Positions 46,445-55,101 of a stretch of 64,000 nucleotides of DNA are shown here, one piece after another; position 1 is the stretch's first letter; every line of letters begins with the position of its first letter. The notes under the pieces are model-generated. The model ran no database searches, was not told where the DNA came from, and worked only from the letters and a program-made list of their open reading frames with translations. The position numbers were made by a program, and so were the translations under genes. The DNA comes from G963720475 sp963720475 (lineage in GTDB: Bacteria > Actinomycetota > Thermoleophilia > Solirubrobacterales > Thermoleophilaceae): contig OY970394.1 of NCBI GenBank assembly GCA_963720475.1, positions 2,480,001 through 2,544,000 on the forward strand, given 5' to 3'.

Positions 46445-46850
46445 GGCCGGCGGCGGCGAGCGCGGTCTCGACCTCGGTGAAGAACTCGACGCGTCGCATC
46501 TGTCCTTCTTTGACGGTGCAGATCGCCGCGTAACGTCTGGTCACGTAGCCGCTCGACCCACGCACACAGGCCCGATCGTTTTGAACCACGAGGATGCGCT
46601 CGTCGTCGATGGCCTCGATCCGCTCAACGTCGATCTCGAAGTCCTCGAAGCTGAGCATCCAGTCGTAGATCGACTCGATCGCGGCGCGGCCGTGGAAAGT
46701 CCCAGCTTCCGTGATCTCGTTTTCCGGTTGGACGACCTCGAAGTCGTCGGGAACGGTCTCGAGTAGCTCCTCGTAACGCTCGCGTGCGCCGGCGTCCGCG
46801 TAGGCCGCCCTGACGATCTCGACGTTGCGCTCGGCGTTCCCCGCGGACAT
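46425..46850 (-). CDS. SnoaL-like (NTF2-fold) protein
   Basis: 141 residues. It begins AERNVEIVRAAYADAGARERYEEL, the standard opening of the small NTF2-like proteins abundant in these actinobacteria, and ends RVEFFTEVETALAAAGLTPPKR. The fold is a cone with a hydrophobic pocket; enzymatic function is usually unknown. GATAAT (46864-46859 on the minus strand) lies 8 nt before ATG 46850, giving a probable leaderless mRNA. Confidence 0.8.
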   Translation of the reverse strand: MSAGNAERNVEIVRAAYADAGARERYEELLETVPDDFEVVQPENEITEAGTFHGRAAIESIYDWMLSFEDFEIDVERIEAIDDERILVVQNDRACVRGSSGYVTRRYAAICTVKEGQMRRVEFFTEVETALAAAGLTPPKR

Positions 46851-46858
46851 GGGTCGTG

Positions 46859-46864
46859 ATTATC
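46859..46864 (-). promoter_or_regulatory. -10 element (GATAAT) for the SnoaL-like gene
   Basis: Minus-strand GATAAT ends 8 nt before ATG 46850; no Shine-Dalgarno is visible. Confidence 0.5.
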
Positions 46865-46889
46865 GGCGCTCGCACAACTTGCAGACCCG

Positions 46890-46923
46890 CACGGCCCGGC
46901 CCCACCCCCGGGACCGGGCCGTG
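46890..46923 (-). terminator. Strong GC hairpin after the lipoprotein gene
   Basis: CACGGCCCGG (46890-46899) and CCGGGCCGTG (46914-46923) form a perfect 10-bp stem with a 14-nt loop, 14 nt past the lipoprotein stop. There is no U-tract, so it could terminate or protect the 3' end. Confidence 0.55.
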
Positions 46924-46937
46924 ACCGGGCCCTACGA

Positions 46938-47339
46938 CTATCGGGCCGTGTAGCTGCCGGTGATGGTGGAGCCGTCGCTGTTCTTGAGCTCGTAGCTGAA
47001 CGACTTGCCCGAGTCGTCCTTGAGCGTGACCTTCACATCGCCGGTCCCGCCGCTGTCATCAGTGACCTTGCACGTGATCTCGGTGCCCGCCCCGCCGTCG
47101 GGGTCCGGGCAGTCGGCCTCGAACTTCACGCCTTCGCTGCTGCCGGCGAGCGTCTCCGACAGCTGCTTGCCGAGCGTCGCGCCGTCGGCCTCGCCCCCGC
47201 CCGAACTCTGGTCGGTCGTGGCCGCGGCGGTGTCCGATCCGGTATCCGCCTTGTCCTTGTCGTCGTCATCGTCCCCGCACCCTGCGAGCGCGAGGGCGAG
47301 TACAGCCACGCCGGCGGCGCAACTCTGCTTCAGGTTCAT
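46938..47339 (-). CDS. Small secreted lipoprotein (DUF4333-like domain)
   Basis: 133 residues. A lipoprotein signal peptide with lipobox LALAGC is followed by an Asp-rich linker (GDDDDDKDKADTGSD) and a compact domain. The paired cysteines FEADCPDPDGG and TEITCKVTDDSG and the strands VKVTLKDDSGKSFSYEL resemble DUF4333/PASTA-like actinobacterial lipoproteins. Function is unknown. Start ATG 47339 has a very purine-rich Shine-Dalgarno (AGAGGGGGG) upstream. Its promoter region overlaps the LexA-type box at 47403-47416, so it may also be SOS-linked. Confidence 0.78.
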   Translation of the reverse strand: MNLKQSCAAGVAVLALALAGCGDDDDDKDKADTGSDTAAATTDQSSGGGEADGATLGKQLSETLAGSSEGVKFEADCPDPDGGAGTEITCKVTDDSGGTGDVKVTLKDDSGKSFSYELKNSDGSTITGSYTAR

Positions 47340-47402
47340 GCGAGCCCCCCTCTTGTTTGGCCAGTTCGTACTTCTCCTGCGCAGCATAGTCCGAGCAGTG
47401 TG

Positions 47403-47416
47403 CGAACATACGTTCG
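47403..47416. promoter_or_regulatory. LexA-type SOS box
   Basis: CGAACATACGTTCG is a perfect palindromic match to the Gram-positive/actinobacterial LexA consensus CGAAC-N4-GTTCG. Its last base is the first base of GTG 47416, so a bound LexA would block the start of the radical SAM gene and could also affect the divergent lipoprotein promoter. Confidence 0.85.
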
Positions 47417-48448
47417 TGCGCTGGGACGAACTGCAAACCACGAACGAGGAGGCACGCTCCCTACCCGGCTACCGCGACCCTGCACTCGTGCGCAGCTTCG
47501 ATGCGCCCGAGGCGATGGACACCCGCTTCTACGAGATTCGCGCGCGAAGCGTTCTCAATCGGGTGCCCAAGGCGTCGCGGATGCCATTCAGGTGGACGAT
47601 CAACCCCTACAGGGGTTGCTCGCATGCGTGTTTTTTACTGCTTCGCTAGGCCCACCCACACCTACCTCGGCTTCAACGCGCGCGAGGACTTCGAGCGGGA
47701 GATCGTGGTGAAGGTGAACGCGCCGGAAGTGCTGCGCACCGAGCTGCGCAAGGAGTCGTGGCAGCGCGAGCACGTCGCGCTCGGGACGAACACCGACCCT
47801 TACCAGTGGGTCGAGGGCCGCTACGAGCTGATGCCGGGCATCTGGGAGGCGCTGCTCGAGTCGGGCACACCCTGCTCGGTGCTGACGAAGTCGCCGCTGC
47901 TGCTGCGCGACATGGACGTGATGAAACGCCTCGCCGACGAGGTCGGCTTCGCCGCGAACCTCTCGATCCCGACGCTCGAGGAGAAAGCGTGGCGCGCGAC
48001 CGAGCCGCACACGCCGCACCCGCGCAAACGCATCGAAGCGGTCAACAAGCTGAACGAGGCGGGCATCCCGACGGGCGTCCTGATCGCGCCGCTCCAGCCG
48101 GGCATCAACGACTCGCCCGAGCAGGTGGACGATCTGCTCAAGCTTTGCGAGGAGGCGGGCGCTACGCACATCAGCGGGATCGCCCTCCACCTGCGCGGCG
48201 AGGTCAAGGAGATCTTCTTCGACTGGCTCCAAGCGAAGCGGCCCGACCTCCTCCCCCGCTACGAGGAGCTCTACAGGCGCGGGGCGTACGCCGATCCGGG
48301 CGAGCGCAAGCGGCTCGCGAAGCTGATCCGGCGAAACGGCCGCAACCCCACCGGGCACGGCCGAGCGCAACCCAGGCCGACCCGGCCACGACCGGAGCCG
48401 GAGCCACAGAGCGCCGCGCAGGAGCCGGAACAGACCAGTCTCTTCTGA
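47416..48448 (+). CDS. Radical SAM protein of the Rv2578c / SplB-like family, frameshifted
   Basis: The N-terminus VRWDELQTTNEEARSLPGYR through NPYRGCSHAC is in one frame. The rest, from CFARPTHTYLGFN through GTNTDPYQWVEGRYELMPG to EPEQTSLF, is in the next. Together they form a complete protein of about 344 residues, related to spore photoproduct lyase and mycobacterial Rv2578c. The break is at a run of six T (47631-47636) inside the 4Fe-4S motif. With five T it reads CSHACFYCF, the proper CxxxCxxC; as given it stops at a TAG. The LexA box fits a DNA-damage role. Confidence 0.85.
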
Positions 48449-48467
48449 AGCGCTTTAGGAGCCTCGC

Positions 48468-48473
48468 TAGCCT
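48468..48473 (+). promoter_or_regulatory. -10 element (TAGCCT) for the MscS gene
   Basis: TAGCCT ends 8 nt before ATG 48482 without a Shine-Dalgarno. Confidence 0.5.
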
Positions 48474-48481
48474 GCACGCCG

Positions 48482-49450
48482 ATGTACCAAACGATGTTCC
48501 GCGAGATGCGCGAGAACGCGGTGCAGCGGGCGAAGCGGACGCGGCGGGCACGGCTGGAGCTGCTCGTCGTAGCCCTCTTCGTGGCCGCGATCGTGGTCGC
48601 CAACCACTACCGCGAGGACCTCTTCGGGGTCGACGAACCGATCCGGATCATCTCCGCGATCGCGCTCGTGGTCCTCGGCTGGGCGGCTGCACGCGACCTC
48701 GCTCGCGCCGTCGCGGAGCCGATGATGCGCCGGCTCGAGCCGAGCACGGCGGCGACCGTCGGCTTCCTCGTCCGTCTGACCATGCTCGGCGTGGCGATCC
48801 TCGTCGCGCTCCGGATCGGCGGACTCCAGCCGCAGGAGGTCGCGATCGGCGGCGCGATCACCGTGGTCATCCTCGGTCTCGCCGCGCAGCAGACGCTCGG
48901 CAACGTGATCGCCGGCATCGTTCTGATCTCCGCCCGCCCCTTCAAGGCCGGCGAGCGGATCCGCCTGCAGGGCTCCGGCCTCGCCGGTGAGACCGAGGGG
49001 GTCGTCGAGAGTCTCGGCCTGCTCTACACCACCATGCGGCAGGGGGTCGACACCGTCATGGTTCCCAACTCGGTCGTGCTCGCGTCCGCGGTCGTTCCGC
49101 TGCGCGAGCCGAAGTCGGTCGATCTGCGCGCGCGCCTACGCCCCGGGGTCAAGCCGAGCCAGCTGCAGGACATCCTCGATTCCGCCGTGTTGACCGAGAT
49201 GCTCGAGGACCCCTCGATCGCGCTCGAGGAGATCCACGCCAACGAGGTCGTGGTCCGCATCTCGGCCACCCCCGCTTCCGACGACGACGGTCCGCGCCTG
49301 GCCGACGAGATCCTCGCAGCGATCGCTCCAGTAACGCGCGTCGTTGACAGCGAGGACATTGGTGGCGACGGAGCCGGGAACGGCGCGCGGTCGAGCGAGC
49401 CCACCGAGGCCCTGCCGGCGAGCAGGCCGACTCCGCCGAGCGCGGACTAA
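48482..49450 (+). CDS. MscS-family small-conductance mechanosensitive channel
   Basis: 322 residues. Three TM helices are followed by the pore helix GGAITVVILGLAAQQTLGNVIAGIVLIS and the beta domain RPFKAGERIRLQGSGLAGETEGVVESLGLLYTTM, ending VPNSVVLASAVV. The channel opens on hypo-osmotic shock to release solutes. The C-terminus carries a disordered Ser/Pro tail. The gene ends in a 4-nt overlap with the convergent acyltransferase. Confidence 0.9.
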   Translation: MYQTMFREMRENAVQRAKRTRRARLELLVVALFVAAIVVANHYREDLFGVDEPIRIISAIALVVLGWAAARDLARAVAEPMMRRLEPSTAATVGFLVRLTMLGVAILVALRIGGLQPQEVAIGGAITVVILGLAAQQTLGNVIAGIVLISARPFKAGERIRLQGSGLAGETEGVVESLGLLYTTMRQGVDTVMVPNSVVLASAVVPLREPKSVDLRARLRPGVKPSQLQDILDSAVLTEMLEDPSIALEEIHANEVVVRISATPASDDDGPRLADEILAAIAPVTRVVDSEDIGGDGAGNGARSSEPTEALPASRPTPPSAD

Positions 49451-50682
49451 GCGGCCGCGCCGGCCTCGCGCGCGACGCCCCGGCCCGAAGGACCACGTCG
49501 CCGGAGCGGCTCGGCATCCCGATCGGCGATGCGCGGATCCGGAGCCTCAGGCCGAAGGCCGCGCCCACGACGCGCCGCCCGCGCCATCAACGGCTTTTCG
49601 ATCCAGAACCAGCTGGCCGCGCCGAACGCCACGGACGCGGTCAGTCCCGCGACGAACGTCCCCACGAACCCCTCGGGCAGCAGGTCGAAACGGCGCAGAC
49701 CGAGCATGAGTGGCAAGTGCCAGAGATAGAAGCCGTACGAGATAACACCCAGCGCGACGAGCGGCCGCAAGCGCGTCCAGACGGCACCCGGACCGGTCCC
49801 GAACGCCGCCACTGCGATCAGCATCAAGAAGCCGAACGCCGCCGGAACGTCAGTAAAGAGCTGGATCAGCCAATCGTCTCCCGGCGCGGTAGCGGTCGCG
49901 TGCCACCAGCCGTCGAACAGGACCAGGGCAGTGCCGGCCAGCACGAGCGCGGCGGTCGCGCGGACGTTCAGGGTGGGGTCCCCACCCGCCGCCGCGCGGC
50001 GCGACTCGGCCCATAGAGCGAGCAGCATTCCGAGCGCGAAGTAGGTGAGGAACGCCGGCATCGCCTTGCTTCCGATCATCGACCAGTCGAGCGCCTCGGC
50101 GAGCGCGTTCCAGCCGATCCCGCAGGCGAACACGCCGAGCAGCAGCATCACCTGGCGGCGCGGACGGCCGCGCGCGTAGCGGTAGGCCAGCAGGCCGATC
50201 AAAGGCAGCAACGCATAGAAGGCGAGCTCGACGCAGACCGTCCACGTGACCGGGTTGAGCCGCATGATCGTTCCGTCGGAGTAGTTCTGGGCGAACAAGG
50301 CGTAGAGCGGCAACTCGTCGAGCGGCGTCAGCCGCACCCCGCGCGTCGATGAGGCTCCCCATAGCAGCAACACCGCTCCCGCCATCGCGGCCCAGTAGGC
50401 CGGGACGACGCGCGCCGCGCGTCGTTTGACGTACTGCCAGAGATCGACTCGGCGACCACCCTCGAAGGTGGCTCGGGCGAAGTGCCGCCAGAGGAGGTAG
50501 CCCGACAGCACGAAGAAAAGGACGAGCGCGAGTCGTAGCTCGAACACGGCCTTGTCGAGCGCCGTTTCGCGGGCCGGGTACGCGGAGCCTCCGTAGAGCC
50601 AGACATGCACAACGAAGACCGACAGCGCCGCCAACCCGCGCAGGCCGTCGAGACCGCGCGCACGTTGCATCGCGGGGGTCAT
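49447..50682 (-). CDS. Acyltransferase family 3 (OafA/YrhL-like) membrane protein
   Basis: 411 residues with about ten helices. The family's catalytic His region is GLDGLRGLAALSVFVVHVWLYGG, followed by FFVLSGYLLWRHF, RRAARVVPAYW and a late GVISYGFYLWHLPLML. These enzymes O-acylate sugars of surface glycans on the outer face of the membrane. A basic C-terminal tail of about 45 residues is cytoplasmic. Its wecA-type neighbour is 59 bp upstream on the same strand, so both probably serve surface polysaccharide. Confidence 0.87.
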   Translation of the reverse strand: MTPAMQRARGLDGLRGLAALSVFVVHVWLYGGSAYPARETALDKAVFELRLALVLFFVLSGYLLWRHFARATFEGGRRVDLWQYVKRRAARVVPAYWAAMAGAVLLLWGASSTRGVRLTPLDELPLYALFAQNYSDGTIMRLNPVTWTVCVELAFYALLPLIGLLAYRYARGRPRRQVMLLLGVFACGIGWNALAEALDWSMIGSKAMPAFLTYFALGMLLALWAESRRAAAGGDPTLNVRATAALVLAGTALVLFDGWWHATATAPGDDWLIQLFTDVPAAFGFLMLIAVAAFGTGPGAVWTRLRPLVALGVISYGFYLWHLPLMLGLRRFDLLPEGFVGTFVAGLTASVAFGAASWFWIEKPLMARAARRGRGLRPEAPDPRIADRDAEPLRRRGPSGRGVAREAGAAA

Positions 50683-50741
50683 TACCCGTATTTACGACAA
50701 CTGACCTAAGCGGGTGTTAAGAGATCGCTCAGGGCGGACGA

Positions 50742-51914
50742 TCAGTCGACCGCGCGGAACTCGCCCGTCTCGACCTCGCGGACGATCTCGTGTTCGATCG
50801 TGTCGGGGTCGGGGTCGGCACCGTGCTCGATGGCCTCGCGCCGTAGCTGCCGCTCCCTGAAGCGGCGGAACTTGAGGATCTCGAGCACGAGAACGAGGTA
50901 GATGCTCGCCGCGACCGCAAGCAGGGCGAACGCGATGATCACGAGCGACCAGCCGAGGTTGAGCGTGCCGTCGTTGTCCGAGTAAGGCACGAAGCGCAGC
51001 GCGATCGCGAGCGCGGCGAGCGTCAGCGTCCAGCCGTAGAGGTAGAGCACCGTCCGCCGCGGCGAGAAGCCGATGCGGTCGAAGCGGTGGTGGAAGTGCT
51101 CGGCGTCGGCCTCGTACACCGGACGGCGGTACTTGATCCGCTTTGCGACGACGAACCCCGTGTCGAGGATCGGCACGGCGAGGATCACGAGCGGGAAGAC
51201 CAGCGCGACGACCGCGGCCGTCTTCAGCACACCCTGGATCGCGACGCACGCGAGCAGCAGCCCGAGCAGGTTCGAGCCGGAGTCGCCCATGAAGATCGAC
51301 GCCGGGTGGAAGTTCCAGAAGAGGAAACCGATCGCCGCGCCCGCCGTGAGCGCGGCGAGGATGCCGGCGTCGGTGCGGTCGAGCGACAGCGCGATCACGG
51401 CGAACGTCGCCGCGCTGATCGCGCAGACCCCAGCCGCGAGACCGTCCACCCCATCGCTGAAGTTGACGATGTTCATCATCGCGACGATCCCGACGACGGT
51501 CACGACGCCGCCGGAGTCGGGCAACTCGATCGGATCGAGGAACGGCAGCGTCAGGTTCTCCACCCGCACGTCCATCAGCACCGGGATCAGCGCGGCGCAG
51601 ATCTGGCCGGCGAGCTTGACCGCCGGGGGGAGGTCGAAGACGTCGTCGAGCGCGCCGACGAGCACGATCGCGATCGCGCCGAGGAGGATGCCCCGCGTCT
51701 GCTCGCCCTCGGGCAGGAACAACACGCCGGCGACGAGCACCCCGAGGAAGATCGCGATGCCGCCCAAGCGCGGGGTCGGGTTCGTGTGCAGGCTGCGCTC
51801 GCGCGGCTCGTCAACCGCCCCGACGCGGCGCGCGAGCCTGGCGACGAGCGGCGTGACCGCCAGCGCGACGACCGCCGCGACCGCGAAGGCCCAGAGGGCG
51901 TCGATGTCGTTCAC
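50742..51914 (-). CDS. WecA/TagO-type polyprenyl-phosphate HexNAc-1-phosphate transferase
   Basis: 390 residues, polytopic. Conserved cytoplasmic motifs are RSLHTNPTPRLGGIAIF, the Asp pair in GALDDVFDLPP, NFSDGVDGLAAG, FMGDSGSN and the histidine cluster EHFHHRF. It moves HexNAc-1-P from UDP-sugar to undecaprenyl phosphate, starting teichoic acid, arabinogalactan-linker or capsule units. A charged C-terminal tail of about 45 residues is extra. GTG 51914 follows a TAGGCT -10 (51930-51925) by 10 nt. In relatives of this group such a gene often sits between glyA and atpI; here it is apart. Confidence 0.9.
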   Translation of the reverse strand: MNDIDALWAFAVAAVVALAVTPLVARLARRVGAVDEPRERSLHTNPTPRLGGIAIFLGVLVAGVLFLPEGEQTRGILLGAIAIVLVGALDDVFDLPPAVKLAGQICAALIPVLMDVRVENLTLPFLDPIELPDSGGVVTVVGIVAMMNIVNFSDGVDGLAAGVCAISAATFAVIALSLDRTDAGILAALTAGAAIGFLFWNFHPASIFMGDSGSNLLGLLLACVAIQGVLKTAAVVALVFPLVILAVPILDTGFVVAKRIKYRRPVYEADAEHFHHRFDRIGFSPRRTVLYLYGWTLTLAALAIALRFVPYSDNDGTLNLGWSLVIIAFALLAVAASIYLVLVLEILKFRRFRERQLRREAIEHGADPDPDTIEHEIVREVETGEFRAVD

Positions 51915-51970
51915 GGCACCGCGCAGCCTACGGGCGCGCCCGGTCGGGCGTCTGCTGTAGAAAGGATCCG

Positions 51971-52870
51971 ATGCACGATCCCGCGCACCCGGTCTCGCGC
52001 GCCGACAACAGCCGCCGGATGGCCGCCGCGCTCGCGATCAACGTGGTCCTCCTCGTGGCAGGGATCGCGGGCTACGTCGCGTTCGACTCGCTCGCGCTGC
52101 TCGCCGACGCCGGCCACGTGCTCACCGACGTCGGGGCGATCATCATCGGGTTGTTCGCCGCGCGGGCGGCGATGATGCCGCCGTCGCGGCGGCGGACGTT
52201 CGGCTACGGGCGCACCGAGATCCTCGCCGCGCTGCTCAACGGCGCGCTGCTGATCGCGGTCGCGGCGCTCGTGATCGTCGAGGCCATCCGCCGCCTGTCC
52301 GACCCACCCGACGTCGACGGCCTCGGCGTGCTCGTGATCGGCGGCGCCGGTCTCATCGGCAACGTGGCCGCGACGCTGCTGCTCATCCGCGGCGACCGCG
52401 AAGACATCAACTTCGAAGGCGTCCTGCGGCACTCCGCCGCCGATGCGCTCGGCTCGATCCAGGTCGTGATCGCCGGCGCCGTCGTGCTGACGACCGGATG
52501 GCTCTACGCCGACCCGATCGCCTCGCTCGTGATCGGCGTTCTGATCCTCGCCGGCTCCGTGCGGTTGATCCGCGAGCCGCTGTCGGTGCTGATGGAGTCG
52601 GCGCCGAAGGGCGTGGACGTCGGCGAGCTTGGGCGGGCGATGGCGAGCGTCCCGGGCGTGCGCGAGGTCCACGACCTCCACGTCTGGACCGTCACGTCGG
52701 GCTTCCCCGCGCTGGCGGCGCACATCCTCACGGATCCCGCGCAGGAAGTGGACGACGTCCGGGGCCGCGTCGAGGCCGTGGTGCACGAGCGCTTCGGGAT
52801 CGAGCACACGACGCTTCAGATGATGGCCCAGCCGTTGCTCGAGCTCGAGGACAGGCGGACGCGCACGTGA
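51971..52870 (+). CDS. Cation diffusion facilitator (zinc-type) exporter
   Basis: 299 residues with six TM helices. The metal site ligands are in DAGHVLTD (helix 2) and HSAADALGS (helix 5), the His/Asp arrangement of zinc CDF exporters such as ZitB/CzcD. The C-terminal cytoplasmic domain has VHDLHVWTVTSG and AHILTD. It swaps Zn2+ (or Co2+/Cd2+) for protons. A Shine-Dalgarno AAAGGA (51961-51966) precedes ATG 51971, one of the few plus-strand first genes here with a leader. Confidence 0.9.
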   Translation: MHDPAHPVSRADNSRRMAAALAINVVLLVAGIAGYVAFDSLALLADAGHVLTDVGAIIIGLFAARAAMMPPSRRRTFGYGRTEILAALLNGALLIAVAALVIVEAIRRLSDPPDVDGLGVLVIGGAGLIGNVAATLLLIRGDREDINFEGVLRHSAADALGSIQVVIAGAVVLTTGWLYADPIASLVIGVLILAGSVRLIREPLSVLMESAPKGVDVGELGRAMASVPGVREVHDLHVWTVTSGFPALAAHILTDPAQEVDDVRGRVEAVVHERFGIEHTTLQMMAQPLLELEDRRTRT

Positions 52871-54223
52871 GCGGGCGAGTCCCGCTCGCGCTCGTCGCTG
52901 GCCGCGGGAGCGGCGGCCGTGCCGCTTGCGCTCGCCGCCCCCGAGGACGACACCGTCCTCGTCAGTCGCGCGTCGGGCTCGGACGGGCCGGCCGCGAGTG
53001 GCCCGTCGGGCTCCACCTCCATTTCAAAGGACGGGCGCATCGTCGCGTTCGCTTCCGAGGCGGGCAATCTCTCGGACAAGGACGCCGACTCCACCCGCGA
53101 CGTCTTCGTGCGAAACCTGCGAGGCGGCCGCACCGAGCTGGTCAGCCAGTCGGCCGGCTCCGGCGCGCAGGGGGGCAACGGTGACTCGACCCGCCCGGCG
53201 ATCTCGGCCGACGGCCGCTTCGTAGCGTTCCAGTCGAAGGCGAACAGGTTGGCCGGCGTGCAGGACGACGAGGTCGGCGTCGATGTCTACGTCCGCGATC
53301 GCAGCAAGCGCCAGACCCTGCTCGCTAGCCGGGCGGACGGCGCCAATGGAGAACCGGGCGACTTCGACTCCACCGAGCCCGCGATTTCGGCGGACGGGCG
53401 CGTCGTCGCGTTCGACTCGATCGCGGAGAACCTCAGCGCGGCCGACGACGCCCGTTACCGCAACATCTTCGTGCGCGACCTGCGAGGGGGCGACACTCGC
53501 CTGGTCGATCGCACCTCAGGCAGCCCTGGCAGGGGCGCCGACGGCAACGGCGCGCGCCCGTCGATCTCCGGCGATGGCGATCGCGTGGCCTTCGAGTCGG
53601 ACGCCGACAACCTCAGCGGGGATGACAGCAACAAGGTCCGCAACGTGTTCGTGCGTGATCTGGAGGGCAACGACACGATCCTCGTCAGCCGCGCCGACGG
53701 CGCAGACGGGAAGACTGCCGACGCCCCCTCCTCGCACGCAGCGATCTCGGCCGACGGCCGCTTCGTAGCCTTCGTCTCGGCTGCCAACAACCTCTCCAAG
53801 CAGGACGACGACGGCGTTCGCAACGTGTTCGTGCGTGATCTGGAGCGCGGGCGCACGCTGCTCGCGAGCCGCGCCGCCGGCGCGGAGGGCGCAGGCGGCA
53901 ACCTCTCCTCGGCCAACCCGTCGATCTCCGCCGACGGCCGGCTGATCGCGTTCGAGTCGCTCGCCAACGACCTCTCGACGCGCGACGACGACGACGGCAC
54001 CAAGCGCAACGTGTTCGTGCGCGACCTGATCGGCAACAAAACGCTCTGGATCAGCCGCGCGAAGGGCGCCGCGGGCAAGGAGAGCGACTCCTACGACGCG
54101 GCGATCGCGACCGGCGGCGGCTTCGTCGCGTTCACCTCGAACGCGACGAACCTCTCGGATGCCGATCGTGATCCGGGCGCCGACGTGTTCGCCCAGCCGG
54201 TCGAGCCGCCCCGCGGCGACTGA
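52867..54223 (+). CDS. Secreted PD40/TolB-type beta-propeller repeat protein (frameshift in signal peptide)
   Basis: The mature part is built of six to seven repeats of about 60 residues with the core ISADGRFVAFxSxAxNLS and xxRNVFVRDLxxG, a PD40/WD40-like propeller. The GTG 52867 frame opens as a signal peptide (VSGRVPLALVA), then shifts. Removing one G at 52900-52901 joins it to the AAGAAAVPLALAAPEDD frame, giving a complete secretory N-terminus. In the sequence as given, the only open start is GTG 52919. GTG 52867 overlaps the CDF stop (GTGA). Function is unknown, perhaps glycan or protein binding. Confidence 0.75.
53636..53850 (+). repeat. DNA-level copies of the PD40 repeat
   Basis: The stretch coding NVFVRDLE is nearly identical at about 53640-53665 and 53820-53845, one repeat unit (180 bp) apart. 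The block coding ISADGRFVAF recurs at about 53199 and 53739. This indicates recent internal duplication within the gene. Confidence 0.6.
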
Positions 54224-54321
54224 CCGCCGGTTCGCGTTAGGGGATCACGAGCTGGAAGGCGACGTTGTTGGAAATCCCCGCGGGCGACGATACGAACCGT
54301 AGTCGCGGAACGGCGATCGCG

Positions 54322-55101
54322 CTAGGGCCCAGCCGGAGGCTCGATCAGCTGCTGCGCCGGAGTGAAGAAGCGCCGGTAGCCGAGCGCGACGGCGACGACC
54401 GACGACAGCGCGACGCTCCCGAGTAGCGCCCACAGCAGGATCAGCTGTAGCCGCACCGCGTCCACGGGGTCGGCGCCGGCGAGCAGCATCCCCACCATCG
54501 CGCCGGGGAAGAAGACGAGCCCTGTCGTCTTCGTCGAATCGATCAGCGGGATCATCCCCGAGCGCAGGCTGCGGCGGACGAGCCCGCGGGCGGCCTCGGC
54601 CGCGGTCGCGCCGAGCGAGAGCGTCGCCTCGATCGTCCGCGCCGAGTCGTGGATGTCGTCGGCGAGGCGGTTGAGCGCCACCGCCGCAGCCGTCATCGCG
54701 TTGCCGATCACCATCCCCCCGACCGGGACCAGGTAGCGCGCCTTCGCATCGAACACGCCGAGCGCCAGGACGAGCCCGATCGTCACGGCGCCCGCGAGCG
54801 CGAGCGCGAGCGCGGTGACCGCGTATGCGCCCGGGACGCGTCTCGCCCTGCGGCCGGCCGTGAACGCGCCGAACGCGACCATCACGGTCAGCAGCGCGAC
54901 GACGAGCCAGATGCTGTCCGAGTCGAAGATCGCCTGGATCACATAGCCGATCGCGGTCAGCTGCAGGAACGAGCGCACAACGGCGAGGCCGATGTCGCGC
55001 TCGAGGTCCGCGCGCTCCCACAGCGAGACGGCGATCGCCACCCCGATCAGCGCAAGCGTGACGAGCACCTCAGTGAGCGAGATGTCCACCGGCGACCTCA
55101 T
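54322..55101 (-). CDS. fetB: FetB-like (UPF0014) ABC transporter permease
   Basis: 259 residues with six to seven helices. Family signatures are YLVPVGGMVIGNAMTAAAVALNRL, EATLSLGATAAEAARGLVRR, MIPLIDSTKTTGLVFFPGAM and GMLLAGADPVDAVRLQ. In E. coli FetAB exports iron and protects from peroxide. ATG 55101 overlaps the ATPase gene stop (TGATG). Downstream, 54224-54321 holds no gene I recognise; a minus-strand frame reading SSPAGISNNVAFQLVIP before a stop (ending 54238) looks like a protein C-terminus and may be a gene remnant. Confidence 0.87.
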   Translation of the reverse strand: MRSPVDISLTEVLVTLALIGVAIAVSLWERADLERDIGLAVVRSFLQLTAIGYVIQAIFDSDSIWLVVALLTVMVAFGAFTAGRRARRVPGAYAVTALALALAGAVTIGLVLALGVFDAKARYLVPVGGMVIGNAMTAAAVALNRLADDIHDSARTIEATLSLGATAAEAARGLVRRSLRSGMIPLIDSTKTTGLVFFPGAMVGMLLAGADPVDAVRLQLILLWALLGSVALSSVVAVALGYRRFFTPAQQLIEPPAGP

